64,000 nt of DNA from Pseudocercospora fijiensis CIRAD86 (GCF_000340215.1 NW_006921541.1:3718954-3782953), one strand, 5' to 3'; shown: positions 35,201-46,620, numbered from the stretch's first letter. Notes: generated from the sequence alone by a model not told the origin. Translations and numbers: made by a program.

Positions 35201-37666
35201 CCGCTATCACTGTAAGCAAGTGGCTGATAAGTCTTCATCTGGTCTTGACGAGATACCGGGTCGCTATTGCGCCGAGTATGATCCTTTGAGGCACCAAGAC
35301 CCCATCCACCTTTTTGGAATTGCGGCGAGGGTTGGGCACGCCAAGGTTCTGCTTGTGAGTCGACTTCGGGCGTTGAGTAGTTACCAATGCTGGCTGTTGA
35401 GTTGCGACCTAGTCCAAAACCATCATGCGGTTCAGCTCGCTGTGGCCATGCTTGCGAGTCCACTTCTGGCACCGTAACATTCGGTGCTTGTCTAAATGGG
35501 TTCGTCGCGGGCTGCAGTCGTTGTGGTTCTGCCTCTGTATCCACCTCGGGCATAGAATAGTTGTCAGGTTGGGTCATGTGCTGTCTGCCTGATGCGGGCG
35601 AAGGATCTGGCCGTGCTGGTCGAGCGTGTGTTTCGACTTCAGGTGTGGATACTTCAGCTGCTAATGGAGTAGCAGCTCGAGCGAAGGCCTTTCGAATCTG
35701 CAAAAGTGTGCTGGCGGGCGAATGACCAAGCATTGTTGCGATCTCCTTATAGGACACGCCAGATGTGCTCAAGTCCTTCAAAGCCTCGATCTCATCGGCA
35801 TCCCACAAGTCGGCTGAAGGTTGCACTGGAGTGGCAGCCTTCTCCTGCTCGGGTGCTTTCTTCTCATTTTCCCTAGCCTTGCTTTGCACTGTGCCCAAGG
35901 AGTCTGCACGTACAGATGTGGGCGAGCGGGATGGAGCTTGTTGGCGTTGCGCCACTGACTCTGTGTCGAGCGAAGGCGACGTCCGTGGCAAGTTGTAGCT
36001 CTGTGGCTCCGATCTTGCATATGGCCGTTGCTCTAGATTTGAGGCGCTCTCTATAGGCGAATCAATGCTGTCCGCAAGCTCGAAAGATCTGAAAGCGCCA
36101 ATGTTCGTGGATCCCTGCTCCCGAGCAGGCTTTGCATCAATGCTGCTTGAAGATGTTGACAGCATCTCTGGAGGCTGAGCCCGAGAGGGATTAGCCGATT
36201 CGTGATCTGGCTCTGCGTTGCCGAATGTTGCAGCTCTGATCTCCGGAGGTTGATCTGTGTCACGCTGGAAGTCTTGCTGTAAAGGTTGTGCATAATCTTG
36301 CACTTCCCATAAAGGAGGCTGTCGATCTGCAGAAGCTTCGTTGGGCAATGCATGCAGATGTTGCGAAGCTCGGTCATATACCTCCTGCTGTGATCGTAGA
36401 TCAGACTCAGTGGTTTGTACTTCGGCAATCTCTAGTGGAGGGTCTCGCTCGAAGTCCTCAAAGTAGGAATGTTCCATTGGCCTCGGAACAGATTGGGCGG
36501 CACGGTCGTGTGCTTCCTGCTGTGAGCGTAACTCGTCCTCTGCAGCAGCTTCAACGACATTTTGGCCTTCCTCCCCAAGAGCCGGGTCATATGTCGGCTT
36601 GAACGATTTCTGATCGCGTCCCACGGTGAACTTGGCGATGTCCAGAGTATCGTCAGCTTTTGACTTGGGGGCTTCCAGAACTGCATCGCTGTAAGACAAA
36701 GGTGCAGCTCCAGTGCTGGCAGCACCCCAGCCTGCCGCCGCAGGTATGACAGTATTTCGGCCACTCGACGATGCAGCTGCGTCCGAGGCTCCTGCGAAAG
36801 GGTTGCTGATCTTTTTCGGCGGAGCTGTAGTTCGTGGAGCTGTAGTTCGTGGAGCTGTAGTTCGTGGGGCTGTAGTTCGTGGAGCTGTATTTGATCGGCG
36901 TATGGGAACATGTCGCTGTTGCAACGCTTTGTCGGGCGCTAAATGTTTTCTGATCAGTGTCTTCTCACGCTCCGCATCCCGGTCAGTATTTCCACTCTTT
37001 GCGCTCTTTCTCTGGGCCGACGAGTCTTGTTCTGTTTTCCGGACGTGGAAAGTGCGTCTCCGCATACCAGCAAGTGTGTCGGCCTGGGTCTGGTCCGATG
37101 TAGACCGCTTCATAGCATCAGCCATAGAGATTCCTTGCGAGGATATGGGAGATGGCTCAGCAGCATCACGGGCGCCAAGGTCAAGACGTCGAGTGCCAGA
37201 GCGACTGTGGCTCATGTCTCTCGGCTTTTGTTCTCGTCGCTCCTTGACCTGTGCCATGTGCTCCCTCCACATGGCCTCTTGTACAGCTTGGTTCTGCTCG
37301 ATCTCACGTTTCTGAGTAGCCTGGATGCGCTCGTGCTTCTCCTTCTGCTCCGACATGGACAAGCTGGAATTGGCGTCGTACCATGGCGGCAATGCTCCAT
37401 TATCGGGTCCATTTTGGGAGGCCGGAGCTGTCGCGGCTGCCGTCGATTGTTGTGGTATTCGCGAGCTACTAAATTGTCTTCGCGGTATAGCAGTGTGGGT
37501 GATGTGGGCGATGGGTGCAACTTGAGAGGCCGGAACTTCGATGCCCAGTCGACAAGCACAGAATATGCAGAGGCTCTGGGCTGAGAATGGCTGTGACCAA
37601 TTAGCATCAAGACTTTTACAGACAACAATGAGGTATGCATACCCCCAGTACACGCTGGCGCCTCAT
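32222..37666 (-). CDS. IFM1: Mitochondrial translation initiation factor IF-2, with very long N-terminal extension
   Basis: Three exons (37666-37643, 37590-32436, 32373-32222) give 1776 residues. Introns are 52 bp (GTATGC..CACAG with CTAAT) and 62 bp (GTAAGT..TTGCAG). The first exon supplies MRRQRVLG and the early region RRQFSSSR looks like a mitochondrial presequence. GTPase motifs are intact: G1 GHVDHGKT at 1239-1246, then [18 protein letters not shown] and [11 protein letters not shown]; domains II and IV follow, ending EKIHDG..ISEKRKL. IF2 places fMet-tRNA on the mitoribosome. The roughly 1,200 residues before the G domain are unusual: a pentapeptide TTAPR array, a SANT/Myb-like stretch near 602-645, many Gln/Pro repeats, and two CCHC zinc knuckles (Cys923..Cys936 and Cys944..Cys957). 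Most fungal homologues are nearer 1,000 residues. Confidence 0.88.
36821..36890. repeat. 15 bp coding tandem repeat in IF2
   Basis: Nearly five copies of GGAGCTGTAGTTCGT (one with a G substitution) encode the repeated pentapeptide TTAPR on the minus strand. The unit is a multiple of three, so copy changes stay in frame. It lies in the disordered N-terminal extension. Confidence 0.9.
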
Positions 37667-37902
37667 ATCAATGCTTAGCGTTATGGCGCATTGAAGGGAG
37701 CATCTACAGCATCGACAACACCCGACGTCCACGTTCAGGCAATTCGAGACGCCGCGGGAGTGAGGCCAGCCAGAAACGCCGAAACATCTCCGGTCAACGC
37801 CAACGCCGAAAGGCAAATCAAACATTCATGACAATTGACCGACGACCTCTACACCTTTCAGCACAGGACTGCACACTACCCAGTGCCAGAAAGCCCGCCA
37901 TA
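37667..37902. promoter_or_regulatory. Candidate bidirectional promoter of two mitochondrial genes
   Basis: Only 236 bp separate the start codon of the IF2 gene (minus strand) from the preferred start of the Cbp6/UQCC2-like gene (plus strand). Both products are predicted mitochondrial, so shared regulation is plausible. No named motif was identified with confidence. Confidence 0.45.
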
Positions 37903-38295
37903 ATGTCGAGACAGGTATTCAGGCCCTGCTTGAATCATCGCAAGTCAATCGCTAATATGTCCCTGTCCCAGCCAATCATCGGCCACTACACACGCCTCGC
38001 AGCACGATGGCCGAAAGACATCCTCCGACCAGAGCACTCCTTCAAATCTCTCCTCGAAGCTCGTATGAAGCACGCACCCACTCCGGCTCGAAATGAGGAG
38101 AAGGAGGTCAATGCAGCATATCTCTTGCTCGAGAACAGCTTCAGCAAGCAATTTCCTCTACACGAGAAATTGATGAAGCCTGCGAGCGATCCCAGACGGT
38201 ACGAGCTGCTTGAGCAAGAGTTGAAGGCCATTCCGAATCGAAGTTTCTTTGGCGCATGGGTGAATCGAATGAGAAATATGGTGCGGCTCAAGTGA
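37903..38295 (+). CDS. Probable mitochondrial Cbp6/UQCC2-like assembly factor
   Basis: Single exon, 130 residues from ATG 37903; the frame is open to an earlier ATG at 37828, but MSRQVFRPCLNHRKS makes a better mitochondrial presequence. The mature part has HYTRLAARWPKDILRPEHSF, then a helix with VNAAYLLLENSFSKQFPL, and LLEQELKAIPNRSFFGAWVNRM. The WP.D..RP opening and all-helical layout match the Cbp6/UQCC2 group, which binds nascent cytochrome b for complex III assembly. Length fits (about 130). Assignment is by pattern memory, so moderate. Divergent from the mitochondrial IF2 gene. Confidence 0.6.
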   Translation: MSRQVFRPCLNHRKSIANMSLSQPIIGHYTRLAARWPKDILRPEHSFKSLLEARMKHAPTPARNEEKEVNAAYLLLENSFSKQFPLHEKLMKPASDPRRYELLEQELKAIPNRSFFGAWVNRMRNMVRLK

Positions 38296-39596
38296 GGAGA
38301 AGTAGTCCTCACTTCAACATGAGACTGCGCATACACAGCGCAGGAGAGGCGGCTGCCGAAGCCAGAGGCCGGGCCACCATGTATCAATGCGTCAGCGGGC
38401 TTTGCTGGAGAACCACGCTCCCAAGAACCCTGGAAGAGCTTGAAAATCGTCTCCCAGACGAGACCTTCCCATCATGCCAAACCTTTGCGTGGAAGTACAG
38501 GAACGCACGCCGAGCTCAGCGCACAAGCGTCCGAGACTGGGCAAACTCATGAGCTCGCAGGGCCTCAGCTCCGGGTGGAAGAAGTTCTTGAGACCAGCCA
38601 TCCTGTACAGTAGACGCATTGTACACCCTCCATTCCCGCGCTCAGCAACGAGGGAACACGAGCAAAATCAAACATCCATACTGCGGGATTTCAACATCGC
38701 AGTCTTCCAGCAATGGTCAAATTACATTGAGCTTTCGCACGCCACATCTTCTCAAATTCTCACTGATTTTTTAAAATTTCTTTCCCCTCCTGAACGACAA
38801 ACGCTGCTCCTCCTCTAGTTGCAAAAATCCCAGTCCATGCGGATTTTGGAGTGATGCCGCAAGTTAAAGATATTGGAGGAAGGGGGTCACTTTATACTCC
38901 ATAGGGAATCGCAGTACGTCACCGCCGTGATGACTACCAATGTACGAGGTATGAGTTGTTACAAGTTGGCAATCAAAAGCATGTGCGTCCCTCAGCCACA
39001 TTCACATGCGTACATGGTCTGTGCCTTGATCTCCGGCGCCTATATCTTCTGCTCAACTGAGACTAGAACATGGACTTGAACATCATTCCCGACTGCTCTT
39101 CGATGTCACCGTCTGCTGGCCGTGCCACTGCAGCAGATAAGTGCCTCAGATGAGGTGAGGTATTGACATTACATGGAAGTATACGGTTGCGAATCCATTA
39201 GCATGGCCACCTAACAATCGCGGAGAGATTCGAAAGTGAGTGAGGTGAACAACTAGATCTACACTTGCAACCATCCACTGAATTCGATCCGCAAACACAT
39301 GCGCCCGAGTCCTGGTTCATCTCTGCGACCTTAGTCGAAGCGAATGTACAGGATAGAATCTCTACACTTGATATAGTTGAATAGTTCTCCAATCGGCCTG
39401 AGTGTAAATGCCAGATGATCGTGAAGCCATGAATTTGAGCTTTTCGCTACTACGCCCCAAGGTACGCAGACTGTAAAGAGTAGGATCGAAGCTGCAATAA
39501 CTTTTTGGCATTACCCGCCATCTAATCAACTAATGTTAAGATCTATCCTCGCCAATTGAGACGCCGCTAATGCATCTGTTCTAGTTGCCAATCGAA
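38296..39596. other. Intergenic region between convergent genes
   Basis: About 1.3 kb. Several open frames (for example 38474-38818) have no recognisable motif and overlap each other. No gene is called. Confidence 0.45.
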
Positions 39597-41018
39597 TCAA
39601 ACGCCTGGAGGGAAAAGGGTGGAGCATGGAACGATGACCGGAACGCCAAAGATGTGTTGAATGCAGAAGATGCCTGTGTCGGTTGGTGTCGCGACAGGAA
39701 CAGTGGAGGGAGTAGATGAAGCCTTCGAAGTGGTTGAAGCTGTAGACGCTTTGGAGGTCGTGGTGGAAAGAGTGGTTGGTTGCGTGCTAGTAGAGCTGCT
39801 TGAAGAGCTGCTGCGTATGGAAGAAGTCGTTGGCACTGATGTGGTTGGAATAGCGATCCCGGCTGGGAGGGAGACCGTGGTTGGCACTGAGATCGTGGTC
39901 GGGGCTGATAGGCTTGATGAACGAGTGCTTGAGACTGAACTGCTAGAACTCGAAAGTACACTCCTCCTGATGGCAGAGTCAACATTTTTGTTGGCCGAGG
40001 AAGGCCCCAGTCCACTCTTGAGATAGCAGGTGCCAGCTCCGGAACCGCCAAGGTATGAGAAGGCAACACAGGACGGATTGGCATCGCAGAGGGGAATGCA
40101 GGCCGAGAACGAAGAAGCACTGGCTGATGAAAGATCCTGACCATAGCGATCAGTGCCGCATTCGAGAGTGAAGTCGCTGACCTGTGCGCCGTTTCCGAGC
40201 TGCTGGCAAGCTTGGCCAACTGCAGACGATGTTGGAAGCACAGATGATGCGCTATTGGAAGCCGATGTAACAGAAGAGCTGACCGAGGCGGCAGGCTTGG
40301 TAGCGACATCGACATTCGAGTTTGCGGTTGCAGGCGTCAGATTGTTCTTGAAGTAGCAGGTTCCGGAGCCAGAGCCGCCAACGTATGCGAAGCCTACGCA
40401 GCCGACCAGAGCATCGCACATTGGGATACATGCGGAGAATGATGAAGCGCCTGCAGAAAACAGGTCGCCTCCAGCGCGATCGGTGCCACAAGCGACAGTG
40501 TAGAGACCGACTTGGCTGCCATTTCCAAGTTGCTGGCATGAAGCTCCGGCACTCGAGGTCGGTGCTGCAGAAGTCGGGAGAGTGACAGTAGCGGTTGAAA
40601 TTGATGCAGAAGGAGCGACGCCAGAAGACACCGAGACAGGAGCTGAAGGAATGGCGGCCGCCGAGATTGATGTGTTGGGTGTGGCCACAGGCTTGACCGC
40701 GATGTCGACGTTAGGGTTGGATGTCTGCGCGGTCAAGCTGCTCTTGAAGTAGCAGAATCCAGAACCAGATCCACCGACGTAAGCAAAACCTATGCACCCT
40801 GCTAAAGCGTCGCAGAGAGGGATACATGCTGCGAATGAAGAGGCTTGTGCGAACGAAAGATCACCTCCTGCACGGTCCGCGCCACAGGTGACTGTGTAAG
40901 CACCAACCTGGCTCCCACTTCCCAATTGCTGGCATGAGGCTCCGGTGTTGGTGCTCGGTGCAGTCTGAGGGAAAGCGAATGCAAGTCCCGCGAGGGCGAA
41001 AAAGAGGGGAAGAATCAT
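39597..41018 (-). CDS. Secreted protein with three PAN/Apple-like domains
   Basis: Single exon, 473 residues. Residues 1-16 are a signal peptide (MILPLFFALAGLAFAF). Three near-identical domains follow at about 29-109, 161-241 and 271-350, each with six cysteines in the same spacing (for example 29, 45, 65, 69, 75, 89) and the core FAACIPLCDALAGCIGF and GSGSGFCYFK. This is a PAN/Apple-like pattern, a fold that binds carbohydrate or protein. Ser/Thr/Pro-rich linkers, likely O-glycosylated, separate the domains, and a longer one (350-445) precedes a hydrophobic tail with two cysteines. There is no clear GPI site. Role is probably wall or surface binding. Confidence 0.8.
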   Translation of the reverse strand: MILPLFFALAGLAFAFPQTAPSTNTGASCQQLGSGSQVGAYTVTCGADRAGGDLSFAQASSFAACIPLCDALAGCIGFAYVGGSGSGFCYFKSSLTAQTSNPNVDIAVKPVATPNTSISAAAIPSAPVSVSSGVAPSASISTATVTLPTSAAPTSSAGASCQQLGNGSQVGLYTVACGTDRAGGDLFSAGASSFSACIPMCDALVGCVGFAYVGGSGSGTCYFKNNLTPATANSNVDVATKPAASVSSSVTSASNSASSVLPTSSAVGQACQQLGNGAQVSDFTLECGTDRYGQDLSSASASSFSACIPLCDANPSCVAFSYLGGSGAGTCYLKSGLGPSSANKNVDSAIRRSVLSSSSSSVSSTRSSSLSAPTTISVPTTVSLPAGIAIPTTSVPTTSSIRSSSSSSSTSTQPTTLSTTTSKASTASTTSKASSTPSTVPVATPTDTGIFCIQHIFGVPVIVPCSTLFPPGV

Positions 41019-41960
41019 ATTTGCAGGTGTCCTTGTGAAGGAAGTGAGCAGATGAAAGAGATGCTAGAGAAGACGAGGACGCCGGACAGCGAAAGGGAAC
41101 AAGGCGGTACTTCTAGTAAATTCTGTTCTCTAGATTCGACACGCTTCGTCCATTCGTCAGTGTCGGCGAGTTGCGCTTTGGGGTCGAGAGCATGCCAGAG
41201 GTCTTGAGTCTGGCTTGCCGCGAGATGCCGAGCAATGACAATGTTGATTGAGCCGGCCGAGCAAATTCGACCTTTCAATGCGTCGGGAGGCACCATCGCA
41301 TCCTAAACGTCTAGAGTGAGTAAAGGCACGCAGCCATTGGGTTTGCGGGAGCGAATCAAATCAGAAATATAGCGCTACAGGCTGGAGAGAAGTGCGGCCC
41401 TTATAGATGGGGTTGGGAAGGTCATGTTTGCTCCAAATCTATTGCCTGGACCATCCGTTCAGCACAGCGGTGACGCGCCCGGTGAGGCTGCCCATGTTTG
41501 TCTGGACCAATTCAGATGGGCAACGCGATGCGGATGCGTGGTAGCTTTCGGCTTCAGGTACAAACGTGCCAATTGTCCGATTGCGTGGGAAGTGACGCCT
41601 GTGGCTACAATATAGCATTGCACCACTACCAAACAATGCTCTCGAGAGATGTCGTATTGCCTCTGCTAGACAAGTAGGGCGTAGGCGAGAACTCATCATG
41701 GGGAAGGCTTTGTCGATGCCCTGCGTCTTTGACTCTCCATGGTGCGGGTGTATGTGACCGCGAAGACAGATTGACGAGATCAGGGCCAGAATGCATGGAA
41801 TAGGGAGTGGGTGTCCGAACAGCGGCGCGTGTTGGAGCGGTGCGATGAAGTTTTTGTTAGTAGAGACCTTGAGAAATGGCCAGGTTGCACCCGGTCTTCC
41901 AAATAAGCGCTAGCTGGAGACCGTTAAGTGAAGGATTATTGTGGCGTTATTTTGAGAGGT
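41019..41960. other. Intergenic region, promoter of the PAN protein
   Basis: Normal-composition sequence with overlapping open frames on both strands near 41424-41699 and no supported gene. It ends where the mutated Harbinger block begins. Confidence 0.5.
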
Positions 41961-44810
41961 TGAGAAGCCTGCAATTAGCATATAATTAGAATAGGTATAG
42001 CGCAGCTAAGGAGGCCTGTTTGACCCCTATTTGTATACTAACTTTAGCTATAGATAGTAATATACTATATAGATTCAGACGGCGATACTAAGGCTGTTAT
42101 CGTTACTACAACTACCGCAATTGCTGCTATTATTAGCAGTGAATATATAGATAAAAGTAGCAGTAATAAGGAGCGATAGGTACGCCGAGAGGGCGAGTCT
42201 TCTTGTAAATATTAGATGCAGCAATTACGGCGCTATCGACTATATAAACTACTACGCGAATATACAAGAGATAGGTTTAATCTTCTTACTTATCTAGAGG
42301 CTAATATCTAGGGTAACTTCCGGTTTACTAAACCTAAGTTGTTAGAGCTTATAGAGCTGCTAGATATTGCTTTAATTCGCTTACTAAGAGGTCTTAAATT
42401 GCTACCGGAAACAGTGCTTTATATAGTATATAAGAGGTTGTCGAGTCTAGGCTTCTAGAAGGACCTTAACGACCTATTTAGCTATTTAGCCTCTACTATA
42501 TTATACGTATTTAATACGGCAGTATACTAAATAGCCTTAAGATAGAAGAGCTTCCTATATTTCGATAAAACACGGCTTACTAAGCAATATCTCCGGCAGC
42601 TAGCAATGTCGTTAGAACCCTTAGTTAGAGTAAGCAGTATTTAGGGATATATTAATAGCATAGTACGTAAGATAGTAAGGCTATTGCGCAACTAGCGGGT
42701 GTTTTATAATAGCTATAAACACTAGCATAGTCTTAAATTCTAGGGTATATAGCTGCTAGATAGAATGTTGCTTATTAATAGTCTATATCTAGGCTCTTAT
42801 AGTAACGGACGATTAGTACGCGAGTCTAATATTAACTAGCTTTAGCATAAGCTATTTAACAGCGATTCCCTCGAAGACAAGCTCTTTCTCTTTAGTGACT
42901 TAGCATATAGACAGGTTAATAGCATTATTAGCTTATAGAAATCGAAGAGAGGCGGTTATCGTAACCCTACGTAGGCGTAGGTTATAAAGGAATAGTCGGC
43001 TCTACGATAATCGGTCGAATAGGGGTTTAGAGATATAGTTAATAACTAGTGCTTTTTCGATTATAAGAAGGGGCTAAGAACAGGCCTGATGCCTATAGGG
43101 TCTTGTTATCTCATAGTAGTGCTGTTAACTAACTGCCTAGCTTGTTATCGTAGAAATAAGGTCGCTATCTACTATGCCTTGTCTATACTAAACATTCGCG
43201 ATTATTTGGGTGCTAAGCTGCCTCTAGAGCCGCTAGAAGATGCTATAATACCAGATCTAATGCGCGCTAATATCAATAGTAATAGATATAAGGTTGGAAG
43301 TAATATAGATAATATTAGTAATGTTGTTATTAATAGAAGCGATAAAGATTAGTAAAAGCTAAGGTTTTAACGAAATTCCGCGCCTTTTAACTTCTAACTT
43401 CTTTATTAAACACTCTCGATATTATAACTAATAGTATATAGACAACGATAACAATACCTAACTTATTCGATACCTACTAAGTTTCTTACCAATTCCGGAA
43501 CTAATAAAGGCTCGGAAACCTATCTAAACTACGCTCGATTCAATCCTCCTTACTTAAGTCTAAAATCTTAATTATATAAATATCTACGTACTAACGATTA
43601 TCAATCTCTAATATCTAATACTTCTAATACCTACGAGACAGTTCTATCGCTATCGTAGCTGTCGTTACTATTTCCTATTAGCGTAAGAACGTTAGCAACG
43701 AGGTTACTATCTAAGCTAAAATCCGTAACCTAAGACAGCTACGATAGAACAAGAGGACTATATCTAATACGGCTAATAAGAAGGGCTCTTAGCTTATTAA
43801 ATTAACGTACCGTAGAAGCGTGCATCAACTTTATACGCTTCTTAGAGCGATTATCTAGGTCGTCTATACGGCGTATTAAATAGTTGGCTTCCGTAGAAGA
43901 AGAATTAGTCCTTAGCCGCTTAGCTAATATAGTGATTGCTTCTCGAAACGGCTCTAACACTCGACCTAGTAACCGCTCTTTGTTTAGCTGCTTCTTACTA
44001 TCGATATCTAACCGGCGGCGTATCGTATATAGTGTTACTAGAGTATTAAAAAGAGATAGAGTTAATAGCACTAGAACTACTAGACCTAGACTCGGTATAG
44101 AGGGACTAGTAGGAGCTACTGTTGTTATTAGCTCTTAAACCCGCTACGATATAACACGGAGCATATTGTCTTAGACCTGCTAAGCCGGGGTCTCGTAACT
44201 GCGCAACTCCTTAGTAGTTAATAGCTTATTACGGACCTTCTTATTATTCTACAATATAGTGTCCTTGAAGCGATCTAGTATCTGTTTAAACTCAGAGTCC
44301 TTAGCAACTATACCGGAAGCCGTAAGTAGTATTCTATACTTAACAACTCGCTTTATAATCTACTTACGGATAAGCGTGTCTATACCTTTAATAGCACGCT
44401 ATCTAGCAGGCCTGTTATCGTTACACTACTTCTAATAGCGCTTAATCATCTCTCTTATACGGCCTTCTATATAATAGCTAGAATTGGCCTCGAAGTGCTT
44501 AATAATTAATAAGGTAAAGTTATCGGAAATGCGGGTATCTTTATAGACTCGGTTATATTTATCTTCTACCCCTTCTAGTAGGTCAAAGTTGTGCTATAGG
44601 TCTTTAGCACTAGCACTACTGTTAGTGGATTGAGAAGCACTATTGTCGGTAGATTAAGAAGCACTATTATCGGTAGATTAAGAAGACTAAGAGCCGGTTA
44701 TATCTAGTACAGGTTGTTAGACTACAACCTGTTGTTATTGTCGCTGCAGATGAGCTGTCAAAGAAGTGTCTACACCTCTAATAACAACTGGCCTTAGTGG
44801 AGTTGAATTT
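41960..44810. mobile_element. RIP-mutated PIF/Harbinger DNA transposon
   Basis: The block is depleted in CA/TG and its plus strand encodes a broken Harbinger transposase (see 42190-43352). The minus strand from about 44750 to 43360 retains a second degraded reading frame, longest intact piece 44071-43802, which may be the partner (Myb-like) protein of such elements; its identity is unproven. A 24 bp unit with TCGGTAGATTAAGAAG repeats about 2.5 times near 44620-44691. A possible left end is TAA-GGAGGCCTGTTTGACCCC at about 42007, similar to Harbinger termini; the right end and target duplication were not resolved. Confidence 0.7.
42190..43352 (+). pseudogene. Harbinger-type transposase (DDE_Tnp_4), inactivated
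   Basis: The frame is broken by many TAG codons standing where CAG or TGG is expected. Recognisable remnants in order are: a DLAYRQVNSII segment (second catalytic Asp region, 42896 onward), SVE-stop-GF (the catalytic Glu motif SVEWGF with Trp lost), then IVNN-stop-CFFDYKK, and LTNCLACYRRN at the end. This order and wording match PIF/Harbinger transposases. Only 43089-43352 remains open. It is certainly non-functional. Confidence 0.75.
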
Positions 44811-44946
44811 GGGGTTTGATCTGGCACACTGCTATCGCTATGTCTCAAGAGGTCTTGTTTGGTCTTGGCTCCAGATTGAGTTTGTGTCGCCGAGTGCACA
44901 GGCCGGAAGCTTATTCTATTCTCGTTGAAGCTCTGGCTGCTCTGCG

Positions 44947-46008
44947 ATGCGTGACAACGACGTCGACATCGACGTCAACGCAACACCAATGCAACATGTG
45001 ACCCGACGTGCGAGGCCGCATGCTCCGTCGAATTATCATCATTCCAGACTTCATGTCGGCGCACGAATTGCTCGGGACGACATCGACCAAGTGCGCATCT
45101 CGTCGGACCAGCCAACAGTCATAGGCGATGATGGCAGGAGGACGTATCGCCTTCGCAAGCATGGCAACAAGCCATTGCCATTACCAGAAATCATGGACCC
45201 TATCTACCTGCAAGCAAGACACAAGTCCAAGCAGCGCAAAGCACGCCCGCCAACCGAAGAGGAGCTGACACCTTTCCAACGCAAGCTTGCATTCAGTCCT
45301 TACGCTCGTGCTTTAGCGACGTCTGTTAGACAGTGTCGCTTGACACAGGCGTGCCTGCCGCAGCACTTTCTAGCAAGGTTCACGATCACGGCAGTAAAGA
45401 GCGATGCGATGGAAAGCGACGACACCCCCGAACAGATCAGACGTCGGGAGAACGACAAGAATCCTGCCAGATCATCTTTCCTTCCGGCTCCGTTGGGTGA
45501 ACCGCGAGAGATAACCACAGGACCTGTCCTTGGCACCAGAGAGGTCGTCGAACATTTGAGCAAGAAAACAAATTGGAAGATCCTCGTGAAAGAGGGCGAA
45601 AGAGGCCAAAATTGGGACAAGGATATGCCTGATCTATACCTGCGGAGCCTGAGGGACGTAACCTTAGCTCAACTGGAGCTCTGCTTGGAGTTAGGCTTGA
45701 GGCAAGACACGACGGCCAAACATAAAAATGTTGACTGCATATTGCTTGTCAAGGCGCGCGATACTCCTCCCGTAGATCTCCTTGAAGCAATGAGCCAAGA
45801 TGACACGACAGAAGTGCAGAGCTATCCCAATGGGCATGCACAGCATCAACTTTATGAGTACGACCTCACAAATTTGATCCCGCAAGAGCAAGTGGACGCA
45901 TTCTTATCGCAGCACGACATTCAGGACGGGAAGATACTCTTGAGCCAACACGCGGAGACAACAAGAGTGGCCATGGATTTGGAAAGGTTGCGAAACTACA
46001 CTTCGTGA
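44947..46008 (+). CDS. Conserved-looking hypothetical protein, possibly mitochondrial
   Basis: Single exon, 353 residues. The first 14 residues are acidic, and an in-frame ATG at codon 15 (44989) would start MQHVTRRARPHAPS, which looks more like a mitochondrial presequence, so the true start is uncertain. The core FSPYARALATSVRQCRLTQACLPQHFL resembles a motif I associate with uncharacterised fungal proteins linked to mitochondrial ribosomes or respiratory growth; this is weak memory and not a firm assignment. No membrane segment is seen. It lies directly beside the Harbinger block yet has normal codon use and no RIP stops, so the gene escaped mutation. Confidence 0.6.
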   Translation: MRDNDVDIDVNATPMQHVTRRARPHAPSNYHHSRLHVGARIARDDIDQVRISSDQPTVIGDDGRRTYRLRKHGNKPLPLPEIMDPIYLQARHKSKQRKARPPTEEELTPFQRKLAFSPYARALATSVRQCRLTQACLPQHFLARFTITAVKSDAMESDDTPEQIRRRENDKNPARSSFLPAPLGEPREITTGPVLGTREVVEHLSKKTNWKILVKEGERGQNWDKDMPDLYLRSLRDVTLAQLELCLELGLRQDTTAKHKNVDCILLVKARDTPPVDLLEAMSQDDTTEVQSYPNGHAQHQLYEYDLTNLIPQEQVDAFLSQHDIQDGKILLSQHAETTRVAMDLERLRNYTS

Positions 46009-46620
46009 TCGGCACCGTGCGGGCATTGAATTCAAGGTGTGAGGCACATCAAAATGTACACAACTCGTGACTGTGAAAGGATTACTGTGTCTGAGCAAAG
46101 GACACTGTCCGCAGCAAGTCAAGACATGTCCAAACCAATAAATGAGGCCCGAAGACCAAGCGTTACCCTCTTTTTTCCAACAAGTCTATGCTATGAATCA
46201 CTCTTCACTTATCAATTGGCAACATCAGACAGGCACAATCCGCTGCGATCAGCGACAAACATGTGCAAAACCACCCTTGCGTGCGTAATTATCATCTCTG
46301 TTCATGGTATTTACTAGCACCTACCCAGCGTCCCAGGTAATCCAACCAAGGTCAATGTCGGCCAACCTGCCGATGGCAAGGTCACTACATGCTGAATCAT
46401 GTGCTCCGACTTCTTCAAGGCGAGCAGAAAGGGTATCTGGTCCACAAAATCATCGGATATCAGCTTTCCGGGAACATATGCATACTGCCAGTTCCTGCGG
46501 AAGCCTGTATATTCTCTGAACCAGTCATGAACACGCTGTTCAAAAGAGCGGGTTGCCGGTCAGAATTCGGAATAAAGTCAGTATAAATAACGTAAAATCG
46601 AAGAAGGAAAAGAAGCAGGT
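46009..46620. other. 3' flank of the hypothetical gene
   Basis: Normal-composition sequence without a supported gene. Confidence 0.5.

Noticed and set aside
38474..38818. 114-codon plus-strand frame
   Set aside because: No recognisable motif and no intron or start context to support it.
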